Origin: Roseovarius sp.
GTDB taxonomy: Bacteria; Pseudomonadota; Alphaproteobacteria; Rhodobacterales; Rhodobacteraceae
Direction of reading: 5' to 3'
Length of the DNA: 64,000 nucleotides
Assembly (NCBI RefSeq): GCF_030373445.1
Contig: NZ_JAUCYU010000005.1
Location: 1-64,000, forward strand
Shown here one piece after another: positions 54,388-63,218 of this stretch (the stretch's first letter is position 1; every line of letters begins with the position of its first letter). The translations under genes were made by a program, and so were the position numbers. Under the pieces are notes generated by a model. The model saw only the letters and a list, made by a program, of their open reading frames with translations. It was not told the origin of the DNA and did not search any database.

Positions 54388-54870
54388 TCAGTGGGTGCCC
54401 ATCCACATCTCGATCTGCCTGAGCGCGAAAAGCACGACGATCACGATGGCGGTGGCCATGGCCGCAAGCGACATCTGGCCCGCCCCGCAGCCGAGGCCGA
54501 CCGCGCCCGCCAGCCAGAGCGAGGCGCCGGTGGTGACGTTCTGGACCTCGCCCTTGGAGGTGAAGATCAGCCCGGCGGCCAGGAAGGCGACGCCGGCGGT
54601 GACCGCCTCGATCATGCGGATCGGGTCGTTGCGCTGTTCGCCCGCGCCGCCGAATTCGAGGGCGGAGAGTTCCTGCCCGATGATGACGAAGAGGCACGCG
54701 GCGACCGAGACGAGGATATGGGTGCGCAGGCCGGCGGGTTTCCGGCGCCATTCCCGCTCGAGCCCGATCAGCGCGCCGAGCACGCAGGCCGCCGTGAGCC
54801 GGGTGAAGGCGAGCGGCGCCGGCACGACCGAGAAATTATGGGTGAACATATCGGCGAAGTGGTCGATCAT
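54388..54870 (-). CDS. MgtC/SapB family membrane protein
   Basis: A 160-residue protein with four or five membrane segments. LTAACVLGALIGLEREWRRKPAGLRTHILVSVAACLF is the MgtC signature; IRMIEAVTAGVAFLAAGLIF and VTTGASLWLAGAVGLGCGAG follow. There is no C-terminal ACT-like domain, as in short members. MgtC proteins regulate F-type ATP synthase and help under low magnesium in pathogens; in free-living bacteria the role is open. It is convergent with ftsY, six bases apart. Confidence 0.9.
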   Translation of the reverse strand: MIDHFADMFTHNFSVVPAPLAFTRLTAACVLGALIGLEREWRRKPAGLRTHILVSVAACLFVIIGQELSALEFGGAGEQRNDPIRMIEAVTAGVAFLAAGLIFTSKGEVQNVTTGASLWLAGAVGLGCGAGQMSLAAMATAIVIVVLFALRQIEMWMGTH

Positions 54871-54946
54871 GGTGTGATTTGTCTCCTACCTGACAATGCA
54901 ACGAATTTGCGGGCCTGCGGTTCCGGGAGCGCGGCGAGGGGGCGGC

Positions 54947-55420
54947 ATGGCCGGTAAGCCGGGGGCAATGGGCGGGCTGACCCGCGTGGCGGTGGTGGCG
55001 TTCGTGCTGGTGATGGCGCTGATGCTGGTGCCGGGCTATCTCGAGCGGTGGTCGGCGGAGCCGCCCGCGGAGGCGGCGTTCTACGTCCGGCAGGCGGTCG
55101 ACAGGAAGGCGCGGGTGTTCCACGGCGACGGGAGTTTCGGGCGGATGCCGTCGGAGGTGCGGTTCGGCAGGGTGACGGCGTTTTCCTGCGAGGGCTCGGA
55201 CGCGGCGCGGCGGGAATACGGCTGGAGGGGCGCGCGGGAGGTGATGTTCGATTGCCCCGCCACGTTCGAGGATGCCGAGGGCAACGGCTATGCGTGGGTG
55301 TTCCGGCTGATCCCCGAGGATGACCCGACCAACGAGCCGTCGCCCGAGGGCTACCGGACGATGCATATCCCCTCCGAGGAGGCGAGGGAGATACTGACCG
55401 AGGGCGGGCTGTTCCCGTGA
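54947..55420 (+). CDS. Membrane-anchored protein of unknown function
   Basis: A 157-residue protein: one N-terminal hydrophobic segment (VAVVAFVLVMALMLVPG), then a soluble domain with AAFYVRQAVDRKARVFHGDG, FSCEGSDAARREYGW and VMFDCPATFEDAEGN; the two Cys may pair in the periplasm. GAGGGGG lies before the ATG at 54947, which is preferred to the longer frame at 54896. The next gene begins 16 bases after its stop. I do not know the family. Confidence 0.7.
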   Translation: MAGKPGAMGGLTRVAVVAFVLVMALMLVPGYLERWSAEPPAEAAFYVRQAVDRKARVFHGDGSFGRMPSEVRFGRVTAFSCEGSDAARREYGWRGAREVMFDCPATFEDAEGNGYAWVFRLIPEDDPTNEPSPEGYRTMHIPSEEAREILTEGGLFP

Positions 55421-55436
55421 GTGAGCGTGTGAGTGC

Positions 55437-56345
55437 GTGGGTGTGAGTGACTGGCTGATTTCGCTGGAGGGGACCGAGGCGGGGCACACGCTGGCGCTGT
55501 GCCTGGCGGTGTTCGCGGCGTTCCTGCATGCCGTGATGGGGGCGCTGCAGAAGGGGCGGTTCGACCCGTGGACCAGCCGGGGGGCGATCGACGCGAGCTA
55601 TTTCGTGATCTCGGTGCCGCTGGCGCTGTTCGTGGTGCCGTGGCCCGAGCCGCATATGTGGCCGATCTTCGCGCTCTGTGCCGGGGTGCACCTTGTCTAC
55701 AAGATCTTCCAGGGCATGGCCTATATGCGGGGCGCCTACACGGTGGTCTACCCGGTGGTGCGGGGAACGGGGCCGCTGTTTACCGTGATCGGGGCGTGGC
55801 TGCTGTTCGCAGAGACGTTCACGCCGGTGCAGTGGCTGGGCGTCGGGGTGCTGCTGGCGGGGATCTACGGGCTGGCGGTCTATAACCTGCGGACGATCCG
55901 GGTGGCGCGGGAGACGTTGCCGGCGGCGCTGGGGCTGGCGGTGATGACGGGGATCTTCGTGGCGCTCTACACCACGATCGATGCCTATGGCATCCGGGCC
56001 ACGGCCAACCCGTTCACCTTCATCGTCTGGCTGTTCCTGGTCGACGGTATCTGCATTCCCATCTATGCGCTCTGGCGCTGGCGGCGGATGGCGCTGCGGC
56101 CCGAGCCCGGCGGGCTGATGGCGAGGGGTGTGCTCGGGGCCGTGGTGGCTTATATGTCGTTCGGGTCGATCATGCTGGCCACGCGGCTGGACAAGGTGGG
56201 CGAGGCGGCGGTGCTGCGCGAAACCTCGACGGTGTTTGCCGCGCTCATCGGCTGGCTGGTGCTGCGCGAGACGGTCGGCCCGCGGCGGATCGCGCTGATG
56301 ACGCTGATAGCCGTTGGCGCGGTGATTGTGGAATTCGGAGGCTGA
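55437..56345 (+). CDS. EamA/DMT family transporter
   Basis: A 302-residue permease with ten membrane helices in two EamA halves. The first half has FLHAVMGALQKGRFDP and MAYMRGAYTVVYPVVRGTGPLFTV; the second ends FGSIMLATRLDKVGEAAVLRETSTVFAALIGWLVLRETV. The substrate may be an amino acid or metabolite. The start is a GTG (55437 or 55443) and no ATG is near. It is followed ten bases later by yciB. Confidence 0.86.
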   Translation: MGVSDWLISLEGTEAGHTLALCLAVFAAFLHAVMGALQKGRFDPWTSRGAIDASYFVISVPLALFVVPWPEPHMWPIFALCAGVHLVYKIFQGMAYMRGAYTVVYPVVRGTGPLFTVIGAWLLFAETFTPVQWLGVGVLLAGIYGLAVYNLRTIRVARETLPAALGLAVMTGIFVALYTTIDAYGIRATANPFTFIVWLFLVDGICIPIYALWRWRRMALRPEPGGLMARGVLGAVVAYMSFGSIMLATRLDKVGEAAVLRETSTVFAALIGWLVLRETVGPRRIALMTLIAVGAVIVEFGG

Positions 56346-56355
56346 AAGGCAGGAC

Positions 56356-56967
56356 ATGGCAGGACGGAAGATCAACCAGGGGCTCAAGACGGCGCTGGAA
56401 CTGGGCCCGATCATCGGGTTCTTCGTGGCGTATCTCTGGCTCAAGGACGAGAGTTTCGTCATGGGCGGGACCGAGTATGACGGGTTCATCGTGGTCACTG
56501 CCGGGTTCATCCCGGTGTTCCTTTTGTCGATGGCGATCCTGTGGAAGCTGACCGGGCATCTGTCGAAGATGCAGATGATCACGGCGGTGCTGATCATCGT
56601 CTTCGGGGGGATGAGCGTGTGGTTCAACGACCCGCGGTTCTTCAAGATGAAGCCGACGATCATCTACCTGCTGTTCGGCGGGTTGCTGGGGATCGGGTTG
56701 CTGCGGGGCCAGTCGTGGCTGGAATACGTGATGGAAGGGGTGATGCCGCTGACCCACCGGGGGTGGATGCTGCTGACGAAACGGCTGATGCTGTTCTTCT
56801 TCGGGCTGGCGATCCTGAACGAGGTGATCTGGCGGACGATGACCGAGGAGACCTGGGTTTATTTCAAGACCTTCGGACTGACGGCGGCGATCTTCCTGTT
56901 CTTCATCTTCCAGGGTGGCTTGTTCAAGGAACATGGCACGCAGGGGGAGAGCGACGACAAGGCGTGA
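56356..56967 (+). CDS. yciB: Inner membrane septation protein YciB
   Basis: A 203-residue protein with about five or six membrane segments: LKTALELGPIIGFFVAY, FIPVFLLSMAIL, MITAVLIIVFGGMSVWFND then PRFFKMKPTIIYLLFG, the diagnostic YciB/IspZ block. It has a role in cell envelope synthesis and septation in enterobacteria. The start at 56356 follows AAAGGCAGG. Cotranscription with the EamA gene is likely from the ten-base gap. Confidence 0.93.
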   Translation: MAGRKINQGLKTALELGPIIGFFVAYLWLKDESFVMGGTEYDGFIVVTAGFIPVFLLSMAILWKLTGHLSKMQMITAVLIIVFGGMSVWFNDPRFFKMKPTIIYLLFGGLLGIGLLRGQSWLEYVMEGVMPLTHRGWMLLTKRLMLFFFGLAILNEVIWRTMTEETWVYFKTFGLTAAIFLFFIFQGGLFKEHGTQGESDDKA

Positions 56968-57265
56968 GGGGCCGCGTGATCGACAGACCGCGGGGTGGCG
57001 ATCCGACGGGAGTGGATGGCAGTTTATGCCTGCCTAATACATCCATCATAGATACGTTGCGCTCACCTCTCCCAATCGCCAGACCGTCGGGGCGGCCCCC
57101 CTATCGGCGATTGCAGGGCAATCGCCTGTCGGTCAACGGGCGATCGCGCGGCGTCGCGCCGTTGGCGCGACTTGATTCCGCGCGTTGGCGCGTGACCTAA
57201 CGGAAACGCTCGTTTGGTCGGCGGTAGTTAACAAATCGTTAATGTCAGTGTGTTTCCACGCCGGC
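56968..57265. other. Intergenic region with hairpin at 57106-57126
   Basis: About 300 bases without a gene between yciB and the convergent hydrolase gene. GGCGATTGC-AGG-GCAATCGCC forms a nine-base perfect stem at 57106-57126. AT-rich GTTAACAAATCGTTAATG follows at 57228-57245. No T run marks a terminator. Confidence 0.55.
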
Positions 57266-58207
57266 TCAGAGTGAGGCATTCCGGCGGACCGGCAACGGCA
57301 CGCGCCAGTCGGGCAATTGCAGCACGCGGGACCAGCGCGGGTCGGGTCGGTCGGGGAGAATCGACCGGAGCCGGGCCTGGGAGAGCGCCTCGGGGTGGCG
57401 CAGGAGCGTGCGGTAGAGGCTGAAGACCCCCGGCCGCAGGTAGGACGACCAGTGGCAGATGCGCCCGCTGGGCGGGGCGACGGGGAAGCCGTGGGCGTTG
57501 AGCGCGCGCAGCGTGCCGGGGTGGTCGAGCTGCAGGGTGAGCGTGTTGGGCTGGCGCGGCATGGTCTGGGCCAGCGTGCCGTCGCCGCGATGGGGCGGGG
57601 CGATGAGGCGTTCGAGCAGGAAGTCGAAAAAGTCGTTCTCGCGGCTGGTGACGTTGAACACCTCCGCCGCGCAGCCGGCGGGCGTGGCGAGCGCGGCGCG
57701 GGCGCGGCCGCCGAACTCGGCCGGGTTGAGCAGGATGGCGCGGCCGACGTCGCCCTCGGCCAGGTGGGGCAGGGCGGAGAGCGCCACGCGGGCGCCCAGC
57801 GAATGGGTCAGCAGGTGGACCGGGCGGCCGGGCGCCGCGCGCCGGACCTGACGGATGAGGGTGGCGAGCGCGCGGCCGGCCTTTTCGGCGCGTTCGTAGG
57901 CCTGCCAGATGGTGCCGCGGGCGGGCCAGCCGAAGGCGAGGCCCAGCCCCTCGTCCTCGAATCCCGAGCCGAAGCCGAGGGCGCGCGGCCAGCTCAGCGC
58001 TTTCCAGCAGTCGCGGGCGGGTTCGAGGGCGAGGATATGGCGGTGCGGACAGTCGAAGGCGGCGCCGGGGGCGAACTTGAAGCCGTGGATCATCACGATC
58101 ACCGGGCCGGGGTGTTGCAGCCCCTCGGCCAGCGCCGGGCCAAGCGGGCGCGGCGCGCCGTGAAGATCGGGCCCGTCGGGGCCCGCGGAGATCTGAAGAA
58201 GCGGCAT
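57266..58207 (-). CDS. Alpha/beta hydrolase family protein
   Basis: A 313-residue hydrolase. VIVMIHGFKFAPG is the oxyanion strand, LLTHSLGARV holds the nucleophile Ser136, and AILLNPAEFGG follows; a C-terminal His in HWSSYLRPGVFSLYR may complete the triad. It resembles DUF900-type or esterase-like cytosolic hydrolases, with no signal peptide. The gene stands alone, divergent from metZ across the SAM-II region. Confidence 0.8.
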   Translation of the reverse strand: MPLLQISAGPDGPDLHGAPRPLGPALAEGLQHPGPVIVMIHGFKFAPGAAFDCPHRHILALEPARDCWKALSWPRALGFGSGFEDEGLGLAFGWPARGTIWQAYERAEKAGRALATLIRQVRRAAPGRPVHLLTHSLGARVALSALPHLAEGDVGRAILLNPAEFGGRARAALATPAGCAAEVFNVTSRENDFFDFLLERLIAPPHRGDGTLAQTMPRQPNTLTLQLDHPGTLRALNAHGFPVAPPSGRICHWSSYLRPGVFSLYRTLLRHPEALSQARLRSILPDRPDPRWSRVLQLPDWRVPLPVRRNASL

Positions 58208-58340
58208 ACTGCTCGTAATCCCACTACATCTTGTGGCGAGGGGTTACGCGCACCATACGAAACTATTTTGAACCTATGGTTAAAGGACCGTGACAATGCC
58301 CCCGCGGGATTGACGCCGGGGCGTGCCGGGGCTAAAGCGT

Positions 58341-58397
58341 TCGGCGTGGCGATTTGTTACCGGATTGCGGGCCACGTAAAACAACACCGCTAAAGAG
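58341..58397 (+). promoter_or_regulatory. SAM-II riboswitch
   Basis: The conserved core is complete: CGTGGCGATTTGTTACC, GATTGCGGGCCACG, TAAAACAACACCGCTAAAG. CGTGG (58345-58349) pairs with CCACG (58372-58376) to form P1, and the downstream GCTAAAG is the pseudoknot strand. It lies upstream of metZ, the standard position in alphaproteobacteria, and is followed by an intrinsic terminator. Confidence 0.95.
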
Positions 58398-58410
58398 GTC
58401 AGGATGAAGG

Positions 58411-58445
58411 AACCCCCTTTCGCTTGGCCGCGTCGGGGGTTTTTT
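58411..58445 (+). terminator. Riboswitch-controlled intrinsic terminator
   Basis: AACCCCC (58411-58417) pairs with GGGGGTT (58435-58441) across a GC-rich loop and is followed by a run of six T (58440-58445). It lies 13 bases after the SAM-II core and 32 before the metZ start, so SAM binding can plausibly set transcription termination. Confidence 0.88.
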
Positions 58446-58477
58446 CATGGGCGAAAGGGGCCCGGAAGGACGGAATT

Positions 58478-59656
58478 ATGACAGACTGGAACACACGCAC
58501 GAAGCTGGTTCACGCGGGCAGCCGCCGGAGCCAGTATAACGAGGTCAGCGAGGCGATCTTCCTGACGCAGGGCTTTGTCTATGACAGTGCCGAGGCCGCC
58601 GAGGCACGATTCCTCGAGGCCGGGCCGGACGAGTTCATCTATGCCCGCTACGGCAACCCGACGGTGAAGATGTTCGAGGACCGGATCGCCGCGCTGGAAG
58701 GGGCCGAGGATGCGTTTGCCACCGCCAGCGGGATGGCGGCGGTGTCGGGGGCGTTGATTTCCATGCTCAGGGCGGGGGATCACGTGGTCTCGGCCCGGGC
58801 GCTGTTCGGGTCGTGCCTGTACGTGCTGGAAGAGGTTCTGACGCGGTTCGGGGTCGAGGTGACGTTCGTCGACGGCACGGACCTGGAGGCGTGGCGGGCG
58901 GCTGTCAGGGACGACACCAAGCTGGTGTTCTTCGAGACGATGGCGAACCCGACGCTCGAGGTGGTGGACGTGAAGGCGGTGGCGGAGATCGCGCACGCCA
59001 AGGGCGCCAAGGTGGTGGCGGACAACGTCTTTGCCACGCCGGTCTATTCCAAGGCGATCGCGCTTGGGGCGGACGTGGTGGTGTACTCGGCGACCAAGCA
59101 TATCGACGGGCAGGGGCGGACGCTGGGCGGCGTGATCCTGGGCTCGAGGGAGTTCATCCGCAAGACGGTCGAGCCGTACATGAAGCATACCGGCGGGTCG
59201 ATGTCGCCGTTCACCGCGTGGGTCATGCTGAAAGGCATGGAAACCATGGCGTTGCGGGTCAAGGCGCAGGCGGGGACGGCGCTGGAGATGGCGGAGGCGT
59301 TGCAGGGGCATGGCAAGCTTGACCGGGTGATCTATCCGGGGCATGGGAGCCATCCGCAGCATGCGCTCGTGAAGCGCGACATGGGGGCCGGGGGGACGGT
59401 GATCGCGCTGGACGTGAAAGGCGGGCAGGCGGCGGCGTTCCGGTTCCTCAATGCCTTGGAAATCGTCTTGATTTCCAACAACCTGGGCGATGCAAAGTCG
59501 ATCGCGACGCATCCCGCAACGACGACGCATCAGCGGCTGTCGGACGAGCAGAAAGACGTTCTGGGGATCACGCCGGGGCTGGTGAGGCTGTCGGTGGGGA
59601 TCGAGGATACGGGCGACCTGATCGCCGACGTGATGCAGGCGCTGGAGGCGGTCTGA
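58478..59656 (+). CDS. metZ: O-succinylhomoserine sulfhydrylase
   Basis: A 392-residue PLP enzyme that makes homocysteine from O-succinylhomoserine and sulfide. Lys207 in SATKHIDGQGR binds PLP; ATASGMAAVSGALIS and NVFATPVYSKAIALGADVVV are typical of the Cys/Met metabolism family; SHPQHALVKRDMGAGG matches MetZ rather than MetB. The start at 58478 follows GGAAGGACGGA. The SAM-II riboswitch and terminator control it. A 52-base repeat and a terminator-like hairpin follow. Confidence 0.95.
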   Translation: MTDWNTRTKLVHAGSRRSQYNEVSEAIFLTQGFVYDSAEAAEARFLEAGPDEFIYARYGNPTVKMFEDRIAALEGAEDAFATASGMAAVSGALISMLRAGDHVVSARALFGSCLYVLEEVLTRFGVEVTFVDGTDLEAWRAAVRDDTKLVFFETMANPTLEVVDVKAVAEIAHAKGAKVVADNVFATPVYSKAIALGADVVVYSATKHIDGQGRTLGGVILGSREFIRKTVEPYMKHTGGSMSPFTAWVMLKGMETMALRVKAQAGTALEMAEALQGHGKLDRVIYPGHGSHPQHALVKRDMGAGGTVIALDVKGGQAAAFRFLNALEIVLISNNLGDAKSIATHPATTTHQRLSDEQKDVLGITPGLVRLSVGIEDTGDLIADVMQALEAV

Positions 59657-59669
59657 GGGGGCAAAACCC

Positions 59670-59721
59670 GACGTCGGTATTACGTCGGTATTTTGTCGGT
59701 ATTACGTCGGTGCGATATCGG
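59670..59721 (+). repeat. 52-base dispersed repeat, copy 2
   Basis: The sequence begins GACGTCGGTATTACGTCGGT and is identical to the copy at 16478-16529 at 49 of 52 positions, in the same orientation. Here it follows the metZ stop. The differences are one C/T in the middle and a CG-to-GA change before TATCGG. Confidence 0.9.
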
Positions 59722-59823
59722 TGCGGGCGGGGCTCGTCCGTCCTTGCGGACGGCCTCGCGTCGGGTGTGAACGGTGCAGTGGAGTGGTAGGAGGTGGTTG
59801 TCCGGCCTCGCGATGGTCGGATG

Positions 59824-59853
59824 CCGCCGGCCCCGGGGACCGGCGGGCCTTTT
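59824..59853 (+). terminator. Probable intrinsic terminator after metZ
   Basis: CCGCCGG (59824-59830) pairs with CCGGCGG (59840-59846); the loop CCCCGGGGA can itself fold. GCCTTTTCTC follows. It lies about 170 bases after the metZ stop and ends at the cupin gene stop, so it may also limit read-through into the minus-strand gene. Confidence 0.6.
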
Positions 59854-59854
59854 C

Positions 59855-60289
59855 TCATGCGCCGAGCGCCACCGGGGCGTGGCCTTCGCCGGCACACCAT
59901 GCATTGTAGAGGTCGCGCAGCTTGTCGGTGTCGGTCCGGCTGGCCGGTGCGCCGCCCTGGTCCAGATAGGTGAGCGACCCGGTCATGGTGATCTGAATCA
60001 CGACCGGTTCATCCCCCTCGCAGGACCAGCTGTCCATGTTTCCCGCAGGTTCGTAGACATAGGCGCCGGGCCCGGCGATCTCGCCGTTGCCGAGCCTGCG
60101 GCGGCCGGAGAGGTTGTAGGCGTGAACCTCGCCGCCATGGGCATGGGCGGCGATGGTGGTGCCGGGCTCGACCTTCAATTGCAGGGTGCGGTCATTGCCG
60201 TCGAGGCGCAGGATCCGGGCGGAAACGCCGGGCTCGAGCGGCATCCAGGGCAGGGTTTCGGTGTGGATGGGAGATGATGTGCGGTCCAT
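59855..60289 (-). CDS. Cupin domain protein, dihydroxyacetophenone dioxygenase-like
   Basis: A 144-residue single cupin. The metal-binding motif 1 is IAAHAHGGEVHAYNLSGRRRL (His, His, Glu, His), motif 2 is PGAYVYEPAGNMDSW. The NMDSW and TYLDQGG segments resemble the 2,4'-dihydroxyacetophenone dioxygenase-like cupins. It is divergent from a MarR regulator with two operator-like palindromes between them, so it is likely its target. AGGAGG precedes the ATG. Confidence 0.88.
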   Translation of the reverse strand: MDRTSSPIHTETLPWMPLEPGVSARILRLDGNDRTLQLKVEPGTTIAAHAHGGEVHAYNLSGRRRLGNGEIAGPGAYVYEPAGNMDSWSCEGDEPVVIQITMTGSLTYLDQGGAPASRTDTDKLRDLYNAWCAGEGHAPVALGA

Positions 60290-60302
60290 TCTGGCCTCCT
60301 GA

Positions 60303-60324
60303 TTTATCTCGACGTCAAGGTAAA
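60303..60324. promoter_or_regulatory. MarR-type operator 1
   Basis: TTTATCTCGAC and GTCAAGGTAAA form a near-perfect 22-base palindrome. A second, similar palindrome lies 28 bases away centre to centre. Both are in the gap between the cupin and MarR genes. Confidence 0.75.
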
Positions 60325-60330
60325 TATCAA

Positions 60331-60352
60331 TTTGTCTCGACGTCAAGATAAA
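60331..60352. promoter_or_regulatory. MarR-type operator 2
   Basis: TTTGTCTCGAC and GTCAAGATAAA form the second 22-base palindrome, sharing the core CTCGACGTCAAG with operator 1. It ends 18 bases before the MarR start codon, so autorepression is likely. Confidence 0.75.
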
Positions 60353-60370
60353 TTCTGATAGGCTGGGTTC

Positions 60371-60895
60371 ATGGCTGAAAACACTGACGAATCCCTCGAT
60401 CACATCGGCCGGCTGCTGCTTCGGCGGCGGCGGGAGAGCCCGGATGTTCCGCTGGATGGCATGGCGATTCTCGGGCGGGCGAAGCGGTTGACGGCGCTGA
60501 CCCGGCCGCCGATCGAGACGGTCTTCGAGCGCCACGGTATCGACGCGGGCGAGTTCGACGTGTTGGCGACGCTGCGGCGGTCGGGCGCGCCGTTCGAGCT
60601 GCGGCCGACGGAGCTGATGCGCGACCTGCTGATTTCCTCGGGCGGGCTGACCGACCGGCTGATGCGGCTGGAGGAGAAGGGGCTGATTGCGCGGCGCCGC
60701 TCGGAGGAGGACGCGCGGAGCAAGCTGGCCTGCCTGACGGCGGAGGGGCGGGCGCTGATCGACAGGGCCTATGCCGAGGACATGGCGCTGGAGGAGGAGA
60801 TGCTGGCCGGGCTGACCGGGCCGGAGCGGCGCGAGCTTGCGGCGCTCCTGGCCCGGCTGTTGGCGCATTTGGAGGGCGGGGAGGCCGGCGCCTAG
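60371..60895 (+). CDS. MarR family transcriptional regulator
   Basis: A 174-residue regulator with a winged helix: FDVLATLRRSGAPFELRPTELMRDLLISSGGLTDRLMRLEEKGLIARRRSEEDARSKLACLTAEG holds the recognition helix and wing. It probably binds the two palindromes upstream and controls itself and the divergent cupin gene. The ligand is unknown; aromatic compounds are usual in this class. Its stop overlaps the convergent SRPBCC stop (CTAG), so the two genes share a tail-to-tail overlap of four bases. Confidence 0.92.
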   Translation: MAENTDESLDHIGRLLLRRRRESPDVPLDGMAILGRAKRLTALTRPPIETVFERHGIDAGEFDVLATLRRSGAPFELRPTELMRDLLISSGGLTDRLMRLEEKGLIARRRSEEDARSKLACLTAEGRALIDRAYAEDMALEEEMLAGLTGPERRELAALLARLLAHLEGGEAGA

Positions 60896-61422
60896 GTCTC
60901 GGGGTGTTCGAACTGTTCGGGTTTCGGCCACTGGTCCTCGCGCAGGACCTCGCCGGTTTCGAGGATCGACTTGAGGTTCGACAGGACCGCCGGCCAGCCG
61001 TTGCGCACGCCCTCGTCCATCATCGAGCCGGGTTCGAGCTCGGCATGGCGGACGGTGAGCCTGGTGTCGGGGCCGAGAGCCGTCAGCTCGTAGGTGACGC
61101 GGGAGAGCTTTTCGGGATTGTCGGCCTCTGTCCCGAAGGCCCAGCTCCAGACCATGCGGGTGGGCGGGTCGATCTCGATCACCCGGCCGCGCACGTCGAC
61201 GGTGCCCTCGGCGTTGGTGCGGACATGTTCCCAGGGCGCGCCCTTTTCCCATGTCGAGCGGTTGTCGTGACCCCAGTAGCGGCGGGTGAGCTCGCCATCG
61301 GTCAGGCCGTTCCAGACGGTGTCGATATCGGCGCGGATGAAGACGGTGTAGACGAAATCCGACGCGGTGGGTTTGCCGGTCGAGGCGCGGGTGTCGTGGG
61401 CGGGGGTGATGTCGTCAGCCAT
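60892..61422 (-). CDS. SRPBCC family protein (AHSA1-like)
   Basis: A 176-residue protein with the helix-grip fold of activator of Hsp90 ATPase homologues: FVYTVFIRADIDTVWNGLTDGELTRRYWGHDNRSTWEKGAPWEH, then TRMVWSWAFGTEADNPEKLSRVTYELTAL and GWPAVLSNLKSILETGE. These proteins bind hydrophobic ligands. It is coupled to the ArsR gene in front of it by an eight-base overlap, a standard pair in bacteria. Confidence 0.9.
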   Translation of the reverse strand: MADDITPAHDTRASTGKPTASDFVYTVFIRADIDTVWNGLTDGELTRRYWGHDNRSTWEKGAPWEHVRTNAEGTVDVRGRVIEIDPPTRMVWSWAFGTEADNPEKLSRVTYELTALGPDTRLTVRHAELEPGSMMDEGVRNGWPAVLSNLKSILETGEVLREDQWPKPEQFEHPET

Positions 61423-61753
61423 GGCGCTTGGTTTCCTTTTTGTCTGCAGGGGCTTCGAGGCGGGTCTTGAAGTCGGCCAGCGCGTCGAGACGGGCGTCTT
61501 CGAACTTGCCGACCCAGCGATGCACGATGCCGGTCAGCGGCACGGGGTTGAGGAAGTGGCGCTTGCTGCGCCCCTGCCATTCGGTGGTGACGAGGTTGGC
61601 GGCCTCGAGGATGGCGATGTGCTTGGCCACGCCCTGCCGGGACATGGGCGCGCCCTCGGCCAGTTCGGAGAGGGTGAGCCCGCCGGTCAGGAACAGCCGG
61701 TCGAGCAGGTCGCGGCGGGTGGGGTCGGCGAGGGCGTGGAAGACATCGGTCAT
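61415..61753 (-). CDS. ArsR family transcriptional regulator
   Basis: A 112-residue winged helix: FHALADPTRRDLLDRLFLTGGLTLSELAEGAPMSRQGVAKHIAILEAANLVTTEWQGRSKRHFLNP. There are no metal-binding Cys pairs, so it belongs to the non-metal group that pairs with SRPBCC genes. The start at 61753 is chosen because the domain begins there. It probably autoregulates through the palindrome just upstream. Confidence 0.92.
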   Translation of the reverse strand: MTDVFHALADPTRRDLLDRLFLTGGLTLSELAEGAPMSRQGVAKHIAILEAANLVTTEWQGRSKRHFLNPVPLTGIVHRWVGKFEDARLDALADFKTRLEAPADKKETKRHG

Positions 61754-61763
61754 GGGGTGATAT

Positions 61764-61783
61764 ATGCAACCAATTGGTTGCAT
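61764..61783. promoter_or_regulatory. ArsR operator, perfect palindrome
   Basis: ATGCAACCAATTGGTTGCAT is a perfect 20-base palindrome ten bases upstream of the ArsR start codon. The position and symmetry fit the operator of a dimeric ArsR repressor controlling itself and the SRPBCC gene. Confidence 0.8.
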
Positions 61784-61920
61784 GTCAAGCGCGGCCGGTG
61801 AGCCGACCGGCTTCGGAAATGATCCGGGCTGTCGCATTCGGCGTAGATTTATGCGAGATTGGGATTTTCCGCCGGGACGCACTATGTGATAGACGGCAGG
61901 ACAAAAGGGGATGGCCGCTG

Positions 61921-63027
<1,107 letters not shown>

Positions 63028-63218
63028 GGCGGGGTTCGCCGGGCTTGAGCCGATGACCGGTTTCCGGGCGGTTTGCGCGCGGTTCGGCTGATTTTTGCGC
63101 GAATGTGAAAGCGTGCGCCCGTGTCGCGCGCTGCGCTGTTCCCGTGCCGGGGCGGGAGAGTTTATCCTGCTGTCACGTTTCCGCGCTATGCCGCGCGGAC
63201 CACCCTAGCAGAGGATAC

